Shown here in pieces: positions 52,047-60,527 of a stretch of 64,000 nucleotides of DNA. The DNA comes from Streptomyces antibioticus (GTDB lineage: Bacteria; Actinomycetota; Actinomycetes; Streptomycetales; Streptomycetaceae): NCBI RefSeq assembly GCF_002019855.1, contig NZ_CM007717.1, positions 7,201,750 through 7,265,749 of the forward strand, written 5' to 3'. Numbering within the stretch: position 1 is the first letter of the stretch; each line of letters begins with the position of its first letter. The translations under genes and the position numbers were made by a program. The notes beneath the pieces are model-generated. The model did not search any database. It was not told the origin of the DNA and saw only the letters and a list, made by a program, of their open reading frames with translations.

Positions 52047-52904
52047 TCAGGCGCGGGCCGCCACCCAGTCCGCCGTGGCCGCGAGCCCGCCGAACGTGTA
52101 GAAGTGCAGCCCGAGATCGCCGTGCCGGACGGGGTCGTACCCCTCGGCGAGGTCCTGGACGAACCGGTCCGGCCCCGCCGTCCCCATCAGGTTCGTCAGG
52201 GAGAACCCGTACTTGCGCGCGATGCCCGCGCCGGTGCCCACCCCGAACCGGGTCGCGTACGACAGCAGCCGCCGCACCCCGGCGGGACCCGGCACCCCGA
52301 CCCGCACCGGCAGGTCCACCCCGCGCGAGCGCAGCTCCTCCACCCAGGTCAGGACCGGTTCGACGTCGAAACCGAACTGGGTGATCACACTGCCGTCGAG
52401 CCCCTGCTCCCGCAGCACGGCGGCCTTCTCCTCGATCGCCGACCAGAGCACCGGCCCGTCGATCGCCGGATGGCCCTCGGGATAGCCGCTGACGCCGACG
52501 TGCCGGACGCCGTACTCCTGGAGCAGCCCGGAGCGCAGCACCGACAGCGTGTCCGGGAACGGGCCGCGCGGGACGGCCGGGTCGCCGCCGACGACGAAGA
52601 CGCGCTCGGTGGCGTCGGCCTCGCGGAGCGCGGCGAGGAACTCCGCCAGCTCGGCCCGGGAACGCAGCCGGCGCGCGGAGAGGTGCGGGACGGGGACGAA
52701 GCCCAGCCGGGCCGCCGCCCGCACCGCGGCGAGCCGCAGTTCCTGCGTCTCGGTGCCGAGGAAGGCGACATTGACCCGGGTGCCCGGCGGAACGGCCTCC
52801 CGGGCCGCCTCCAGATGCGCCACGTCCTTGCCGGTCATCTCCAGGGAGAAGCCGTCCAGGAGCCGGGGCGCGGGCGGCGCGGTCGTCGTCAGGATCTCGC
52901 TCAC
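52047..52904 (-). CDS. Methylenetetrahydrofolate reductase-like protein
   Basis: TIM-barrel protein (285 aa) of the MTHFR superfamily. SLEMTGKDVAHLEAA, VNVAFLGTETQE, VPHLSARRLRS (the HxxxR typical of MetF) and ITQFGFD fit the fold, but overall similarity to classical MetF is low, so it may use another folate or act in one-carbon salvage. ATG 52904. It is upstream of nothing on its strand; the short gap to cobF holds no riboswitch I can recognise. Confidence 0.75.
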   Translation of the reverse strand: MSEILTTTAPPAPRLLDGFSLEMTGKDVAHLEAAREAVPPGTRVNVAFLGTETQELRLAAVRAAARLGFVPVPHLSARRLRSRAELAEFLAALREADATERVFVVGGDPAVPRGPFPDTLSVLRSGLLQEYGVRHVGVSGYPEGHPAIDGPVLWSAIEEKAAVLREQGLDGSVITQFGFDVEPVLTWVEELRSRGVDLPVRVGVPGPAGVRRLLSYATRFGVGTGAGIARKYGFSLTNLMGTAGPDRFVQDLAEGYDPVRHGDLGLHFYTFGGLAATADWVAARA

Positions 52905-52980
52905 CCCTGAAGGGTGCGTGATCGCGCGGGCTCCTGACGGCGGATGCGCGGCTTTTGTGGGGAGGTTAACAACGCGCGGG

Positions 52981-53754
52981 TCAGCGCTGTCCCGGGTTCC
53001 GGCGCAGCAGATACGTGTCCATGATCCAGCCCTTGCGCTCCCGTGCCTCGGCGCGCAGCCGCTCGATGCGGGGGCCGGCCTCGGCGATCGGGCCCGAGAC
53101 GAGGATCTCGTCCGGGGTGCCGATGTAGGCGCCCCAGTAGATGTCGATGTCGTCCCCGGTGTACCGCCGGAAGGTCTGGTGGGCGTCCAGCATCACCACC
53201 ACGTCGTCCACCCCTTGCGGGAAGCCCTCGGCGAGCCGTCGGCCGGTGGTGATCTGCACGGGCCGCGCCACGCGGTTCAGCGGGATCCGGTGCCGGGCCA
53301 GCAGGGCCGACACGCTGCTGACGCCGGGCACGACGTCGTACGTGAACGCGACCGTGCCGCCGGCCAGCACCTCTTCCAGGACGGCCAGCGTGCTGTCGTA
53401 GAGCGAGGGGTCGCCCCAGACCAGGAACGCGCCGCTCTCGTCCTCGCCCAGCTCCTCGGCGATCAGCCGCCCGAGGATGGCCGCGCGGGCGCTGCGCCAG
53501 TCGTCGACGGCGGGGGAGTAGGCCGCGCCGTCCGCCCGCCGGTCCCGCTCGGGGTCCCTCGCCTCGACCACGCGGTAGCCGCCCTCGGGCCGATGGGCGG
53601 CGAGCATGTCCGTGCGCAGCCGCGTGAGATCGCTCTTCACCTCGCCCTTGTCCAGGACGAAGAACACGTCCGTGCTCCGCATGGCCCTGACCGCCTGGAG
53701 GGTGAGGTGGTCGGGGTCGCCCGCGCCGATACCGATGACATGAATCTTTCGCAC
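52981..53754 (-). CDS. cobF: Precorrin-6A synthase (deacetylating) CobF
   Basis: SAM-dependent methyltransferase of the tetrapyrrole family (257 aa) that methylates C-1 of precorrin-5 with loss of acetate in aerobic cobalamin synthesis. Seen: IHVIGIGAGDPDHLTLQAVRAM (SAM loop), FLVWGDPSLYDST and YDVVPGVSSVSALLARH. GTG start at 53754 is directly against the 34-base tandem repeat. It is isolated here from other cob genes and shares an operon direction with the DUF309 gene upstream. Confidence 0.9.
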   Translation of the reverse strand: MRKIHVIGIGAGDPDHLTLQAVRAMRSTDVFFVLDKGEVKSDLTRLRTDMLAAHRPEGGYRVVEARDPERDRRADGAAYSPAVDDWRSARAAILGRLIAEELGEDESGAFLVWGDPSLYDSTLAVLEEVLAGGTVAFTYDVVPGVSSVSALLARHRIPLNRVARPVQITTGRRLAEGFPQGVDDVVVMLDAHQTFRRYTGDDIDIYWGAYIGTPDEILVSGPIAEAGPRIERLRAEARERKGWIMDTYLLRRNPGQR

Positions 53755-53819
53755 GGCCCCGAGTCTGCCGCACGCGCGGGGGTCACCCGGCCCCGAGTCT
53801 GCCGCACGCGCGGGGGTCA
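53754..53819. repeat. Perfect 34-base tandem duplication between DUF309 and cobF
   Basis: A 32-base sequence (53754-53785) is repeated exactly at 53788-53819 with a 2-base spacer. It fills the whole gap between the DUF309 stop codon (which lies in the second copy) and the cobF GTG (at the edge of the first). It contains no ribosome site of its own, so it looks like replication slippage of the intergenic segment. Confidence 0.9.
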
Positions 53820-54338
53820 GGTGCCGCCGTACAGCCGTGGGGCGCGGGCCGCCGCGTCCACCGGCGCGACCGTGCGCTCCACCTCCGCCGCCAGGGCGCG
53901 CGCCCAGCCGGTGAGCCCCGCGAGGTCGAGACCGTAGGGCCGGGCCCGGTCCGGGCCAGTGCCCGCCCACTCCTCGACGGCCCCGGCGCCCCGCCGCAGC
54001 AGGCGCACCCCGCCCGTGACATTGCCCCGGGCCGCGTGCGTGAGGCCGACCGCGAGCTGGGCGAGCCCCCGCCACAGCGCCCGCTCGGACTCGGGCCCCG
54101 ACTTCCAGGCGTCCTCGAACACCTCGTGCGCGTGGAACGGCTTCCCCGCGTCCAGCAGCGCCTGTGCCTCCCCGACGGTCTCGGCCGGGGTCCGTACGAC
54201 GCCCTCGGGCTGCCGTTCCACGCCCGCCGCGCCGTACGGCAGCGGCCGTCCCAGCCCGTCCCGGGGCCGCGCGTTCCGCGCCCGCCCCTCGCCGTCCCGG
54301 TCCCGTGTCCCCGTGTCCCCGCTCGTCGCACCGCCCAT
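53817..54338 (-). CDS. DUF309-family protein
   Basis: Helical protein (173 aa) of DUF309, recognised by PFHAHEVFEDAWKSGPESERALWRGLAQLAVGL in segments (HEVFEDAWK and the following LWRGLAQLA). A Gly/Arg-rich first 45 residues may be disordered or mis-started. ATG at 54338 is chosen. Function of the family is unknown. It is followed by cobF. Confidence 0.75.
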   Translation of the reverse strand: MGGATSGDTGTRDRDGEGRARNARPRDGLGRPLPYGAAGVERQPEGVVRTPAETVGEAQALLDAGKPFHAHEVFEDAWKSGPESERALWRGLAQLAVGLTHAARGNVTGGVRLLRRGAGAVEEWAGTGPDRARPYGLDLAGLTGWARALAAEVERTVAPVDAAARAPRLYGGT

Positions 54339-54439
54339 ACGGCCATTGTCCCGCCCGGGGCCGTCTTCGGGGTACGGCCCCGGGTGCGGTAAAGTGCTGT
54401 CCGCGCGATCACGCGGCCTGTGCCGCGGGGACCGCGCAC

Positions 54440-54513
<74 letters not shown>

Positions 54514-54535
54514 CTTGTGGACACGCGAGTCGCGA

Positions 54536-54568
54536 GGCCGCTTCGGAGAGATCCGAGGCGGCCGTTTT
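54536..54568 (+). terminator. Terminator after tRNA-Pro copy 2
   Basis: GGCCGCTTCGGA (54536-54547) pairs with 54552-54563 over 12 bp with one G-U pair and a GAGA loop, then GTTTTCTTTT. Confidence 0.85.
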
Positions 54569-54641
54569 CTTTTCCGCGGCGGACTTTCGGGCGGCCTCGT
54601 TTTTTTCGGGGCTTGCCTTCGTGTGCGCTTCAACAGAAAGA

Positions 54642-54688
54642 CTCCCGTTCGGGCCGGAGCCGAGGGACGGATCCGGGCCGAACGGGAG
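54642..54688 (+). promoter_or_regulatory. Leader inverted repeat covering the ribosome-binding site of the aldo/keto reductase
   Basis: CTCCCGTTCGG (54642-54652) is the exact complement of CCGAACGGGAG (54678-54688), which contains most of the GGGAGGA ribosome site for ATG 54697. The 25-base loop could allow switching between open and closed forms, giving translational control or terminator-like pausing. Confidence 0.45.
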
Positions 54689-54696
54689 GATCCATC

Positions 54697-55683
54697 ATGA
54701 AGTACCGCACCATAGGCACCGACCCCGCCACCCGCCGCGAGGTCAGCGTGCTCGCGCTCGGCGCGATGCTGTTCGGATCGCTGACGGACGAGACGACGTC
54801 GTTCGCGATCCTCGACCGGTATGTGGAGGCCGGCGGCACCTTCATCGACACGTCCGACAACTACGCGTTCTGGGTGGACGGCGGTCAGGGCGGCCAGAGT
54901 GAGGAACTCCTCGGCCGCTGGCGCCGCAGCCGGGGTATCGGCGACGAGGTGGTCATCGCCACCAAGGTCGGTGCCCGGCCCCTCGCCCCCGGGACCAGCT
55001 ACACCGACAATCCCGAGGGCCTGTCCGCCAAGGTGATCCGGGAGGCGGCCGAGCGCAGCAGGGAGCGGCTCGGGGTGGAGCGGCTGGACCTGCTGTACGC
55101 GCACATCGACGACCACACGGTCCCGCAGGAGGAGACCGTCGAGGGCTTCGCGAGCCTGGTCGCGGAGGGCACGGTCGGGCTGCTCGGGGTGAGCAACCAG
55201 GCCATGTGGCGCGTCGAGCGGGCCCGCGCGCTCGCCGCCGCGGCCGGGCTGCCCGGCTACGAGGTGCTCCAGTACCAGCACAGCCATCTGCGCCCGCGCC
55301 TCGACGTGCCGAGCGACCTGTTCCCGGACGGCAGCCTCGGGCACGCGGGTCCCGAACTCCTCGGCTATCTGCGGGCCGAGCCGACTCTCACCCTGGTCGC
55401 CTACTCGCCGCTGCTCGCCGGTGCCTACGTACGGCAGGACAAGCCGCTGCCCGCCGACTACGACCACCCGGGCACCCCGGCCCGGCTCGCCGCGCTGCGG
55501 GACGTCGCCCGGGAGACCGGCGCCACCGTCAACCAGGTGGTGCTGGCCTGGCAGTTGGGCGGTGAGGCGCCGATCGTGCCGCTGGCGGGGGCGTCGTCGG
55601 TGGCCCAACTGGAGGAGAGCCTCGCCGCCGTGGACCTGGAGCTGACGGCGGACCAGCGGGCCCGGCTCGACGGCGTGCACTGA
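54697..55683 (+). CDS. Aldo/keto reductase
   Basis: NADPH-dependent reductase (328 aa, TIM barrel). The catalytic tetrad appears as Asp in FIDTSDNY, Tyr in the same segment, Lys in ATKVGARP and His in YAHIDDH. The C-terminal PLAGASSVAQLEESLAA binds NADPH phosphate. ATG 54697 follows GGGAGGA. Substrate unknown. It is followed by a TetR gene 50 bases on. Confidence 0.9.
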   Translation: MKYRTIGTDPATRREVSVLALGAMLFGSLTDETTSFAILDRYVEAGGTFIDTSDNYAFWVDGGQGGQSEELLGRWRRSRGIGDEVVIATKVGARPLAPGTSYTDNPEGLSAKVIREAAERSRERLGVERLDLLYAHIDDHTVPQEETVEGFASLVAEGTVGLLGVSNQAMWRVERARALAAAAGLPGYEVLQYQHSHLRPRLDVPSDLFPDGSLGHAGPELLGYLRAEPTLTLVAYSPLLAGAYVRQDKPLPADYDHPGTPARLAALRDVARETGATVNQVVLAWQLGGEAPIVPLAGASSVAQLEESLAAVDLELTADQRARLDGVH

Positions 55684-55733
55684 ACCGTCGGCGGGGAGGG
55701 GGGTGCGCCGGGGAGGGCGGTTAGGCTGGGATC

Positions 55734-56306
55734 ATGCCGTCCACCCGCCGCACCGCCCGCCAGGCCGACCTGCTGGAACGACTCGTGGCGCTGCTCACGG
55801 CGGAGGGGTTCTCGGACCTCACCCTGGACGACCTCGCCGTACGGCTGCGCTGTTCCAAGACCACGCTGTACCAGCTCGCGCGGAGCAAGCAGGGGCTGGT
55901 CGTGGAGGCCGTCAAGCACTACTTCCGCGGGGCCACCGAGGCCGTGGAGAAGCGGGTGGCGCAGACCGTCGAGCCGTCCGACCGGGTCCGGGTGTATCTG
56001 ACGGCGGTGGCCGAGCAGCTCCGCCCGCTCTCCCGCCGGTTCCTGGACGACGTGGCGGACTTCCCGCCCGCCCGTGAGGTCTACGAGGCCAATACGCGGA
56101 TGGCCGCCGAGCGGGTCCGCCGGCTGATCGCCGAGGGGGTGTCCGGCGGCGCCTTCCGGGACGTGCACACCGCGTTCGTCGGGGAGGTCGCCGCCGCGAC
56201 CATGCGCCAGATCCAGCAGGGCGAGCTCCAGGCCCGCACCGGGCTGACCGACGCCGAGGCGTACGAGCAGCTCGCCTCCCTGATCGTGCACGCCGTCACC
56301 TCCTGA
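55734..56306 (+). CDS. TetR-family regulator
   Basis: Repressor (190 aa) with N-terminal HTH (LTLDDLAVRLRCSKTTLYQLARSKQGLV, where TTLYQL is the recognition helix region) and an alpha-helical ligand domain. It lies 114 bases before the acyl-CoA dehydrogenase gene, whose promoter holds a TACG-N2-CGTA palindrome, so it likely controls that gene pair. ATG 55734. Confidence 0.88.
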   Translation: MPSTRRTARQADLLERLVALLTAEGFSDLTLDDLAVRLRCSKTTLYQLARSKQGLVVEAVKHYFRGATEAVEKRVAQTVEPSDRVRVYLTAVAEQLRPLSRRFLDDVADFPPAREVYEANTRMAAERVRRLIAEGVSGGAFRDVHTAFVGEVAAATMRQIQQGELQARTGLTDAEAYEQLASLIVHAVTS

Positions 56307-56366
56307 CCCGGCGTGCTTCCCGTCTCTTCCGCCTGGCTGCGGCACACCCTCGTGCAGTACTGTGAA

Positions 56367-56394
56367 TGATACGTTCGTACGCACTCCAGTATCA
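56367..56394. promoter_or_regulatory. Candidate TetR operator before the acyl-CoA dehydrogenase gene
   Basis: TACGTTCGTA (56370-56379) is a short TACG-N2-CGTA palindrome, and TGATAC (56367-56372) with GTATCA (56389-56394) forms a second, wider repeat over it. They lie 27 to 54 bases before ATG 56421, where a promoter is expected. Confidence 0.45.
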
Positions 56395-56420
56395 CTTCCA
56401 GTACTACCGTGGAGGTCGCC

Positions 56421-57599
56421 ATGCCGGCCACTCGTGCCCTGCCGACCGAGGAGGCCGTCGAGCTGATCCAGCTCACGCGCACCCTCGCCGCCAAGGAACT
56501 CGCACCCCGGGTGGCCGACGCGGAGGCCGACGGGACCTTCCCCCGCGACGTCTTCCGCACCCTCGGCCGCAGCGGTCTGCTCGGACTGCCGTTCGCCGAG
56601 GAGGACGGCGGGGCGGGCCAGCCGTACGAGGTGTACCTCCAGGTGCTGGAGGAGGTCGCCGCCGTCTGGTCGAGCGTCGCCGTCGGCATCTCGGTGCACG
56701 CCCTGTCCTGCTTCCCGCTGGCCCGCTTCGGCACCGAGGAGCAGCGCCGCCGCTGGCTGCCCGAGATGCTCGCCGGTGAGCTGCTCGGCGCGTACTGCCT
56801 GTCCGAGCCGCACGCCGGGTCCGACCCGGCGGCCATGCTGACCCGCGCGGTCCGCGACGGCGACGACTACGTCCTCAACGGCGCCAAGGCGTGGACGACG
56901 CACGGCGGTTACGCCGACTTCTACACGGTCATGGCCCGCACCTCCGACGACCGCACCCACGGCATCTCCTGCTTCCTGGTCCCGGCGGGCACCCCGGGGC
57001 TGAGCGCCGATCCGCCGGAGCGGAAGATGGGTCTGACCGGCTCGGCGACGGCCACCATGCGGCTGGACGACGTCCGGGTGCCGGCCGAGCGGCTCGTGGG
57101 GGAGGAGGGACAGGGTCTGAAGATCGCGCTCGCCTCCCTCGACCACGGCCGGCTCGGTATCGCCGCCGTGGCCTGCGGCCTCGCCCAGGGCGCCCTCGAC
57201 CACGCGGTGCGCTACGCCCGTGAGCGGGAGACCTTCGGCAAGCCGATCATCGAGCACCAGGGGCTGGCCTTCGTGCTGGCCGACATGGGCGCGGCGATCG
57301 AGTCGGCGCGGGCCACCGCGCTGGCCGCCGCGCGGCTGAAGGACCTCGGGCTGCCCTTCACACGGGAGGCGTCGATCGCCAAACTCGTGGCCACGGACAA
57401 TGCCATGAAGGTGACCACGGACGCGGTGCAGGTCCTCGGCGGGTACGGATACACGCGCGACTTCCCCGTCGAGCGCTATATGCGCGAGGCCAAGGTCATG
57501 CAGATCTTCGAAGGAACCAACCAGATCCAGCGCATGATCATCTCCCGTGCGCTGGACCGTAACGAGGGCGGTGTGCTCACCGTCCTCGGCAAGGAGTGA
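56421..57599 (+). CDS. Acyl-CoA dehydrogenase
   Basis: FAD flavoenzyme (392 aa) catalysing the first beta-oxidation step. AYCLSEPHAGSDPAAMLTRA and GAKAWTTHGGYADFYTVMAR are FAD/substrate regions, and the C-terminal base is the Glu in MQIFEGTNQIQRM. ATG 56421 follows GTGGAGG. The stop overlaps the SDR gene start region (TGATG), so the two form an operon for short or branched acyl-CoA breakdown. Confidence 0.93.
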   Translation: MPATRALPTEEAVELIQLTRTLAAKELAPRVADAEADGTFPRDVFRTLGRSGLLGLPFAEEDGGAGQPYEVYLQVLEEVAAVWSSVAVGISVHALSCFPLARFGTEEQRRRWLPEMLAGELLGAYCLSEPHAGSDPAAMLTRAVRDGDDYVLNGAKAWTTHGGYADFYTVMARTSDDRTHGISCFLVPAGTPGLSADPPERKMGLTGSATATMRLDDVRVPAERLVGEEGQGLKIALASLDHGRLGIAAVACGLAQGALDHAVRYARERETFGKPIIEHQGLAFVLADMGAAIESARATALAAARLKDLGLPFTREASIAKLVATDNAMKVTTDAVQVLGGYGYTRDFPVERYMREAKVMQIFEGTNQIQRMIISRALDRNEGGVLTVLGKE

Positions 57600-57601
57600 T
57601 G

Positions 57602-58360
57602 ATGCAGCTCGCCCACACCGCCGCCCTTGTCACCGGCGGTGCGTCCGGCCTCGGCGCGGCCACCGCGAAGGCCCTGGCCGGCGCCGGCGCCCGGGTCTTC
57701 GCCCTCGACCTCAAGGACGGCGTCGACAAGGCGCCCGTGGTCGACGGGGTCACCTATGTGCCCGCCGACGTCACCGACCCCGAGCAGGTCCGCGCGGCTG
57801 TGGCCACCGCGGCCGGCTCCGGCGTGCCGCTGCGCACGGTCGTCAACTGCGCCGGGATCGGCCCGTCCGCCCGGATCCTCGGCAAGAAGGGCGTCCACGA
57901 CCTGGGTCTGTACGCCAAGGTGATCCAGATCAACCTGGGCGGCACCTTCAACGTGCTCGCGCTCGCCTCCGAGGCCATCGCCGAGACCGAGGCCGACGAG
58001 AACGGCCAGCGCGGCGTGATCGTCAACACCGCCTCCATCGCCGCCTACGACGGCCAGATCGGCCAGGCCGCCTACGCGTCCTCCAAGGGCGGTGTCGTCG
58101 GGCTGACCCTGCCGGCCGCCCGTGACCTGGCGCAGTACGGCATCCGGGTGTGCACCATCGCGCCGGGCATCGTGGAGACGCCGATGCTGGCCACCGTCTC
58201 GGAGGAGTTCCGCGCCGGGCTCGCGGCGGGCGTGCCCTTCCCGCGCCGGCTGGCCCTGCCCGAGGAGTACGCCAAGCTCGCGCTGGCGATCGTCGACCAC
58301 GACTACCTCAACGGCGAGACGATCCGGATGGACGGCGCGCTGCGCATGGCGCCCAGGTAG
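57602..58360 (+). CDS. 3-hydroxyacyl-CoA dehydrogenase-type SDR (HSD17B10-like)
   Basis: Short-chain dehydrogenase (252 aa). Cofactor motif VTGGASGLGAATAKAL, structural NCAGIG, catalytic Ser in VIVNTASIAA and the YASSKGG YxxxK. The long insertion between beta-4 and the active Ser and the absence of a further domain match type II 3-hydroxyacyl-CoA dehydrogenases. ATG 57602 is spaced 5 bases from AGGAG; ATG 57599 is an alternative. It would act two steps after the adjacent acyl-CoA dehydrogenase. Confidence 0.87.
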   Translation: MQLAHTAALVTGGASGLGAATAKALAGAGARVFALDLKDGVDKAPVVDGVTYVPADVTDPEQVRAAVATAAGSGVPLRTVVNCAGIGPSARILGKKGVHDLGLYAKVIQINLGGTFNVLALASEAIAETEADENGQRGVIVNTASIAAYDGQIGQAAYASSKGGVVGLTLPAARDLAQYGIRVCTIAPGIVETPMLATVSEEFRAGLAAGVPFPRRLALPEEYAKLALAIVDHDYLNGETIRMDGALRMAPR

Positions 58361-58366
58361 CAGCCC

Positions 58367-59152
58367 TCAGCTCCTGACCAGGAGCTGGAAGTCGAAGGCG
58401 TACCGGGACGCGCGGTAGATGTGCGTCCCGTACTCGACCGGGCGCCCGGTGTCGTCGTACGCCGTGCGCCGCATGGTCAGCAGGGCCGCGCCCTCCCGTT
58501 CGGCGAGGAGCGCGGCCTCCTCGGCGTTCGCCGCGCGGGCGCCGACGGTCTGCCGGGCGCTGTGCAGGGTGATGCCTGCCAGCCGCATCAGGTGGTAGAG
58601 GCCGGTCGCCTCCAGACGGGCCGAGTCGAGGTCCAGCAGCGCCGGGGGCAGGTAGTTGCACAGGAACGCCACCGGCTGGCCGTGCGCCGAGCGCAGCCGC
58701 TCCAGGAGCGTGACCTCGGCGCCCTCCGCGGTCCCCAGGGCGGCCGCCACATCGGCGCTCGCCGGCACCCGTTCATTGCGTACGACCCGCGTGGTCGGCC
58801 CCTGTCCCGCGGCCTCCAGGTCGTCGTAGAGGCTGCTCAGCTCCAGCGGCCGTTTCACCTGGCTGTGCACGACCTGGGTGCCGACGCCGCGGCGGCGCAC
58901 CAGGAGCCCCTTGTCGACCAGTGACTGGATGGCCTGGCGGACCGTGGGCCGGGACAGGCCGAGCCGGGTCGACAGATCGATCTCGTTGCCGAGCAGGTTC
59001 CCCGGGGCGAGCGCCCCGTGTTCGATCGCCGCCTCCAGTTGCTGGGCGAGCTGGTAGTAGAGCGGCACCGGGCTGGAGCGGTCGAGCGCGAAGTGCAGGC
59101 CGTCCAGCACCGAACCGGCCGCCGCACGGCTCCGTTCGCCGGTCTTCGCCAT
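58367..59152 (-). CDS. GntR-family regulator (HutC/UTRA type)
   Basis: Transcription factor (261 aa) with N-terminal winged HTH (YYQLAQQLEAAIEHGALAPG and RLGLSRPTVRQAIQSLVDKG) and a C-terminal UTRA effector domain (about 95-255). It is divergent from the ABC importer at 59511 and its presumed operator arms lie between the two promoters. Close homologues govern inositol uptake and breakdown in Streptomyces, which fits the downstream dehydrogenase. Start ATG 59152. Confidence 0.9.
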   Translation of the reverse strand: MAKTGERSRAAAGSVLDGLHFALDRSSPVPLYYQLAQQLEAAIEHGALAPGNLLGNEIDLSTRLGLSRPTVRQAIQSLVDKGLLVRRRGVGTQVVHSQVKRPLELSSLYDDLEAAGQGPTTRVVRNERVPASADVAAALGTAEGAEVTLLERLRSAHGQPVAFLCNYLPPALLDLDSARLEATGLYHLMRLAGITLHSARQTVGARAANAEEAALLAEREGAALLTMRRTAYDDTGRPVEYGTHIYRASRYAFDFQLLVRS

Positions 59153-59234
59153 CGGGCAAACCTCCTGGCCGCTTTGGGTGCGCCCCTGCGCAGCGGGTAG
59201 ATTTTCGCCCCGGTACGACCCGTGGCGTCTTCCA

Positions 59235-59345
59235 GGTGTAGGTCCCCGCGGCCCCCTGTGTCAATGGTTTGTTCTTACATTCGGACCTGCTTGTGAAATG
59301 ATGTCTTAACAAAGTCTTGACAGTGGACCCGCCAAGGGATTGGAT
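59235..59345. promoter_or_regulatory. Divergent promoters with flanking operator arms (gntR / ABC importer)
   Basis: In the 358-base gap 59153-59510, gntR has a leftward TTGACA (complement of 59259-59264) and TACACC (complement of 59235-59240), 18 bases apart. The importer has TTGACA at 59317-59322 and TTGGAT at 59340-59345, 17 apart. TTGTTCTTACAT (59269-59280) and ATGTCTTAACAA (59301-59312) form a TTGTT-N3-ACAT / ATGT-N3-AACAA inverted repeat, 32 bases centre to centre and adjoining both -35 elements. The remainder (59346-59510) is a long leader with no gene. Confidence 0.5.
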
Positions 59346-59510
59346 CCCGTCCCAACAGCGCACACACCGAGTCCACGTCACCCGAACGGTCGCGGTCCCG
59401 GCTCCCTGGCCCCACCCTGAGCAGTAGCGGGCCACCGATCCCTGAGATCGCCTCCCTTTCCCTCGTGATCCCCCGTGTTTTCTCCCGTCGCACAGTGAGG
59501 TGCAGGAAAG

Positions 59511-60527
59511 ATGGACAGCTCTTCGCCCCGTTCCCGCAGAATCGTCCCGGTCGTGGCCCTGGCCGCAGCGGTGGCCCTGACCGTCGCCGGCTGCTCCAGC
59601 AGCTCGGGCGGGAAGAAGTCCGACGAGAGCGCCGACGGCGCCTCCGCGGGCAAGGCGAGCACCCCGCAGATGACGGTGGCCCTGATCACCCACCAGTCGC
59701 CCGGCGACACCTTCTGGGACATCGTCCGCAAGGGCGCCGAGGCCGCCGCGGCCAAGGACAACGTCAAGCTGGTCTACTCGGCCGACCCCAGCGCCGGCGG
59801 CCAGGCCAACCTGGTGCAGAACGCCATCGACCAGAAGGTCGACGGCATCGCCATCACCCTCGCCAAGCCGGACGCCCTCAAGGACGTCGTGGCCAAGGCG
59901 AACGCCGCGAAGATACCCGTGGTCGGCCTCAACTCCGGCGTCAGCGAATGGCAGAAGCTCGGCCTGCTCCAGTTCTTCGGCCAGGACGAGACCGTCGCGG
60001 GCGAGGCGCTCGGCAAGCGGCTCAACAGCGCCGGCGCCAAGAAGGCCGTCTGTGTCATCCAGGAGCAGGGCAACATCGGCCTCACCCAGCGGTGCGACGG
60101 TGTGAAGAAGACCTTCTCCGGCACCACCGAGGTCCTCTACGTCAACGGCACCGACATGCCGTCCGTGAAGTCGACCATCACCGCCAAGCTCACCCAGGAC
60201 AAGGCGATCGACTACGTCGTCACGCTCGGCGCCCCCTTCGCCCTGACCGCGGGCCAGTCGGTGTCCGACGCCGGCAGCAAGGCCAAGGTCGCCACCTTCG
60301 ACCTCAACAAGGACCTGACCAGCGCCATCAGCAAGGGCACCGTCGACTTCGCGGTCGACCAGCAGCCCTACCTCCAGGGCTACCTCGCCGTGGACTCGCT
60401 GTGGCTCTACAAGAACAACGGCAACTACATGGGCGGCGGCGAGGCCCCGGTGCTGACCGGCCCGGCCTTCGTCGACAAGTCCAACGTCGACGCGGTGGCG
60501 GCGTTCGCCGCGAAGGGCACCCGGTGA
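59511..60527 (+). CDS. Sugar/inositol ABC transporter substrate-binding lipoprotein
   Basis: Exported lipoprotein (338 aa) with signal peptide and lipobox LTVAGC (Cys at about 29), then a Ser/Gly linker and a ribose/xylose-type periplasmic-binding fold (VALITHQSPGDTFWDIVRKGAEAAA). It delivers the substrate to the permease downstream. ATG 59511 has AGGAAAG just upstream. Inositol is a reasonable substrate guess given the neighbours, but ribose-type sugars fit as well. Confidence 0.9.
   Translation: MDSSSPRSRRIVPVVALAAAVALTVAGCSSSSGGKKSDESADGASAGKASTPQMTVALITHQSPGDTFWDIVRKGAEAAAAKDNVKLVYSADPSAGGQANLVQNAIDQKVDGIAITLAKPDALKDVVAKANAAKIPVVGLNSGVSEWQKLGLLQFFGQDETVAGEALGKRLNSAGAKKAVCVIQEQGNIGLTQRCDGVKKTFSGTTEVLYVNGTDMPSVKSTITAKLTQDKAIDYVVTLGAPFALTAGQSVSDAGSKAKVATFDLNKDLTSAISKGTVDFAVDQQPYLQGYLAVDSLWLYKNNGNYMGGGEAPVLTGPAFVDKSNVDAVAAFAAKGTR

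Noticed and set aside
52905..52980. Riboswitch such as cobalamin or SAM class upstream of the MTHFR-like gene
   Set aside because: Only 76 bases, and I find neither the cobalamin-box nor SAM-box consensus.
42675..54439. Integrative element (prophage or ICE) between the tRNAs
   Set aside because: No integrase, excisionase, replication or transfer gene is present between the tRNAs, and most genes are ordinary metabolism.
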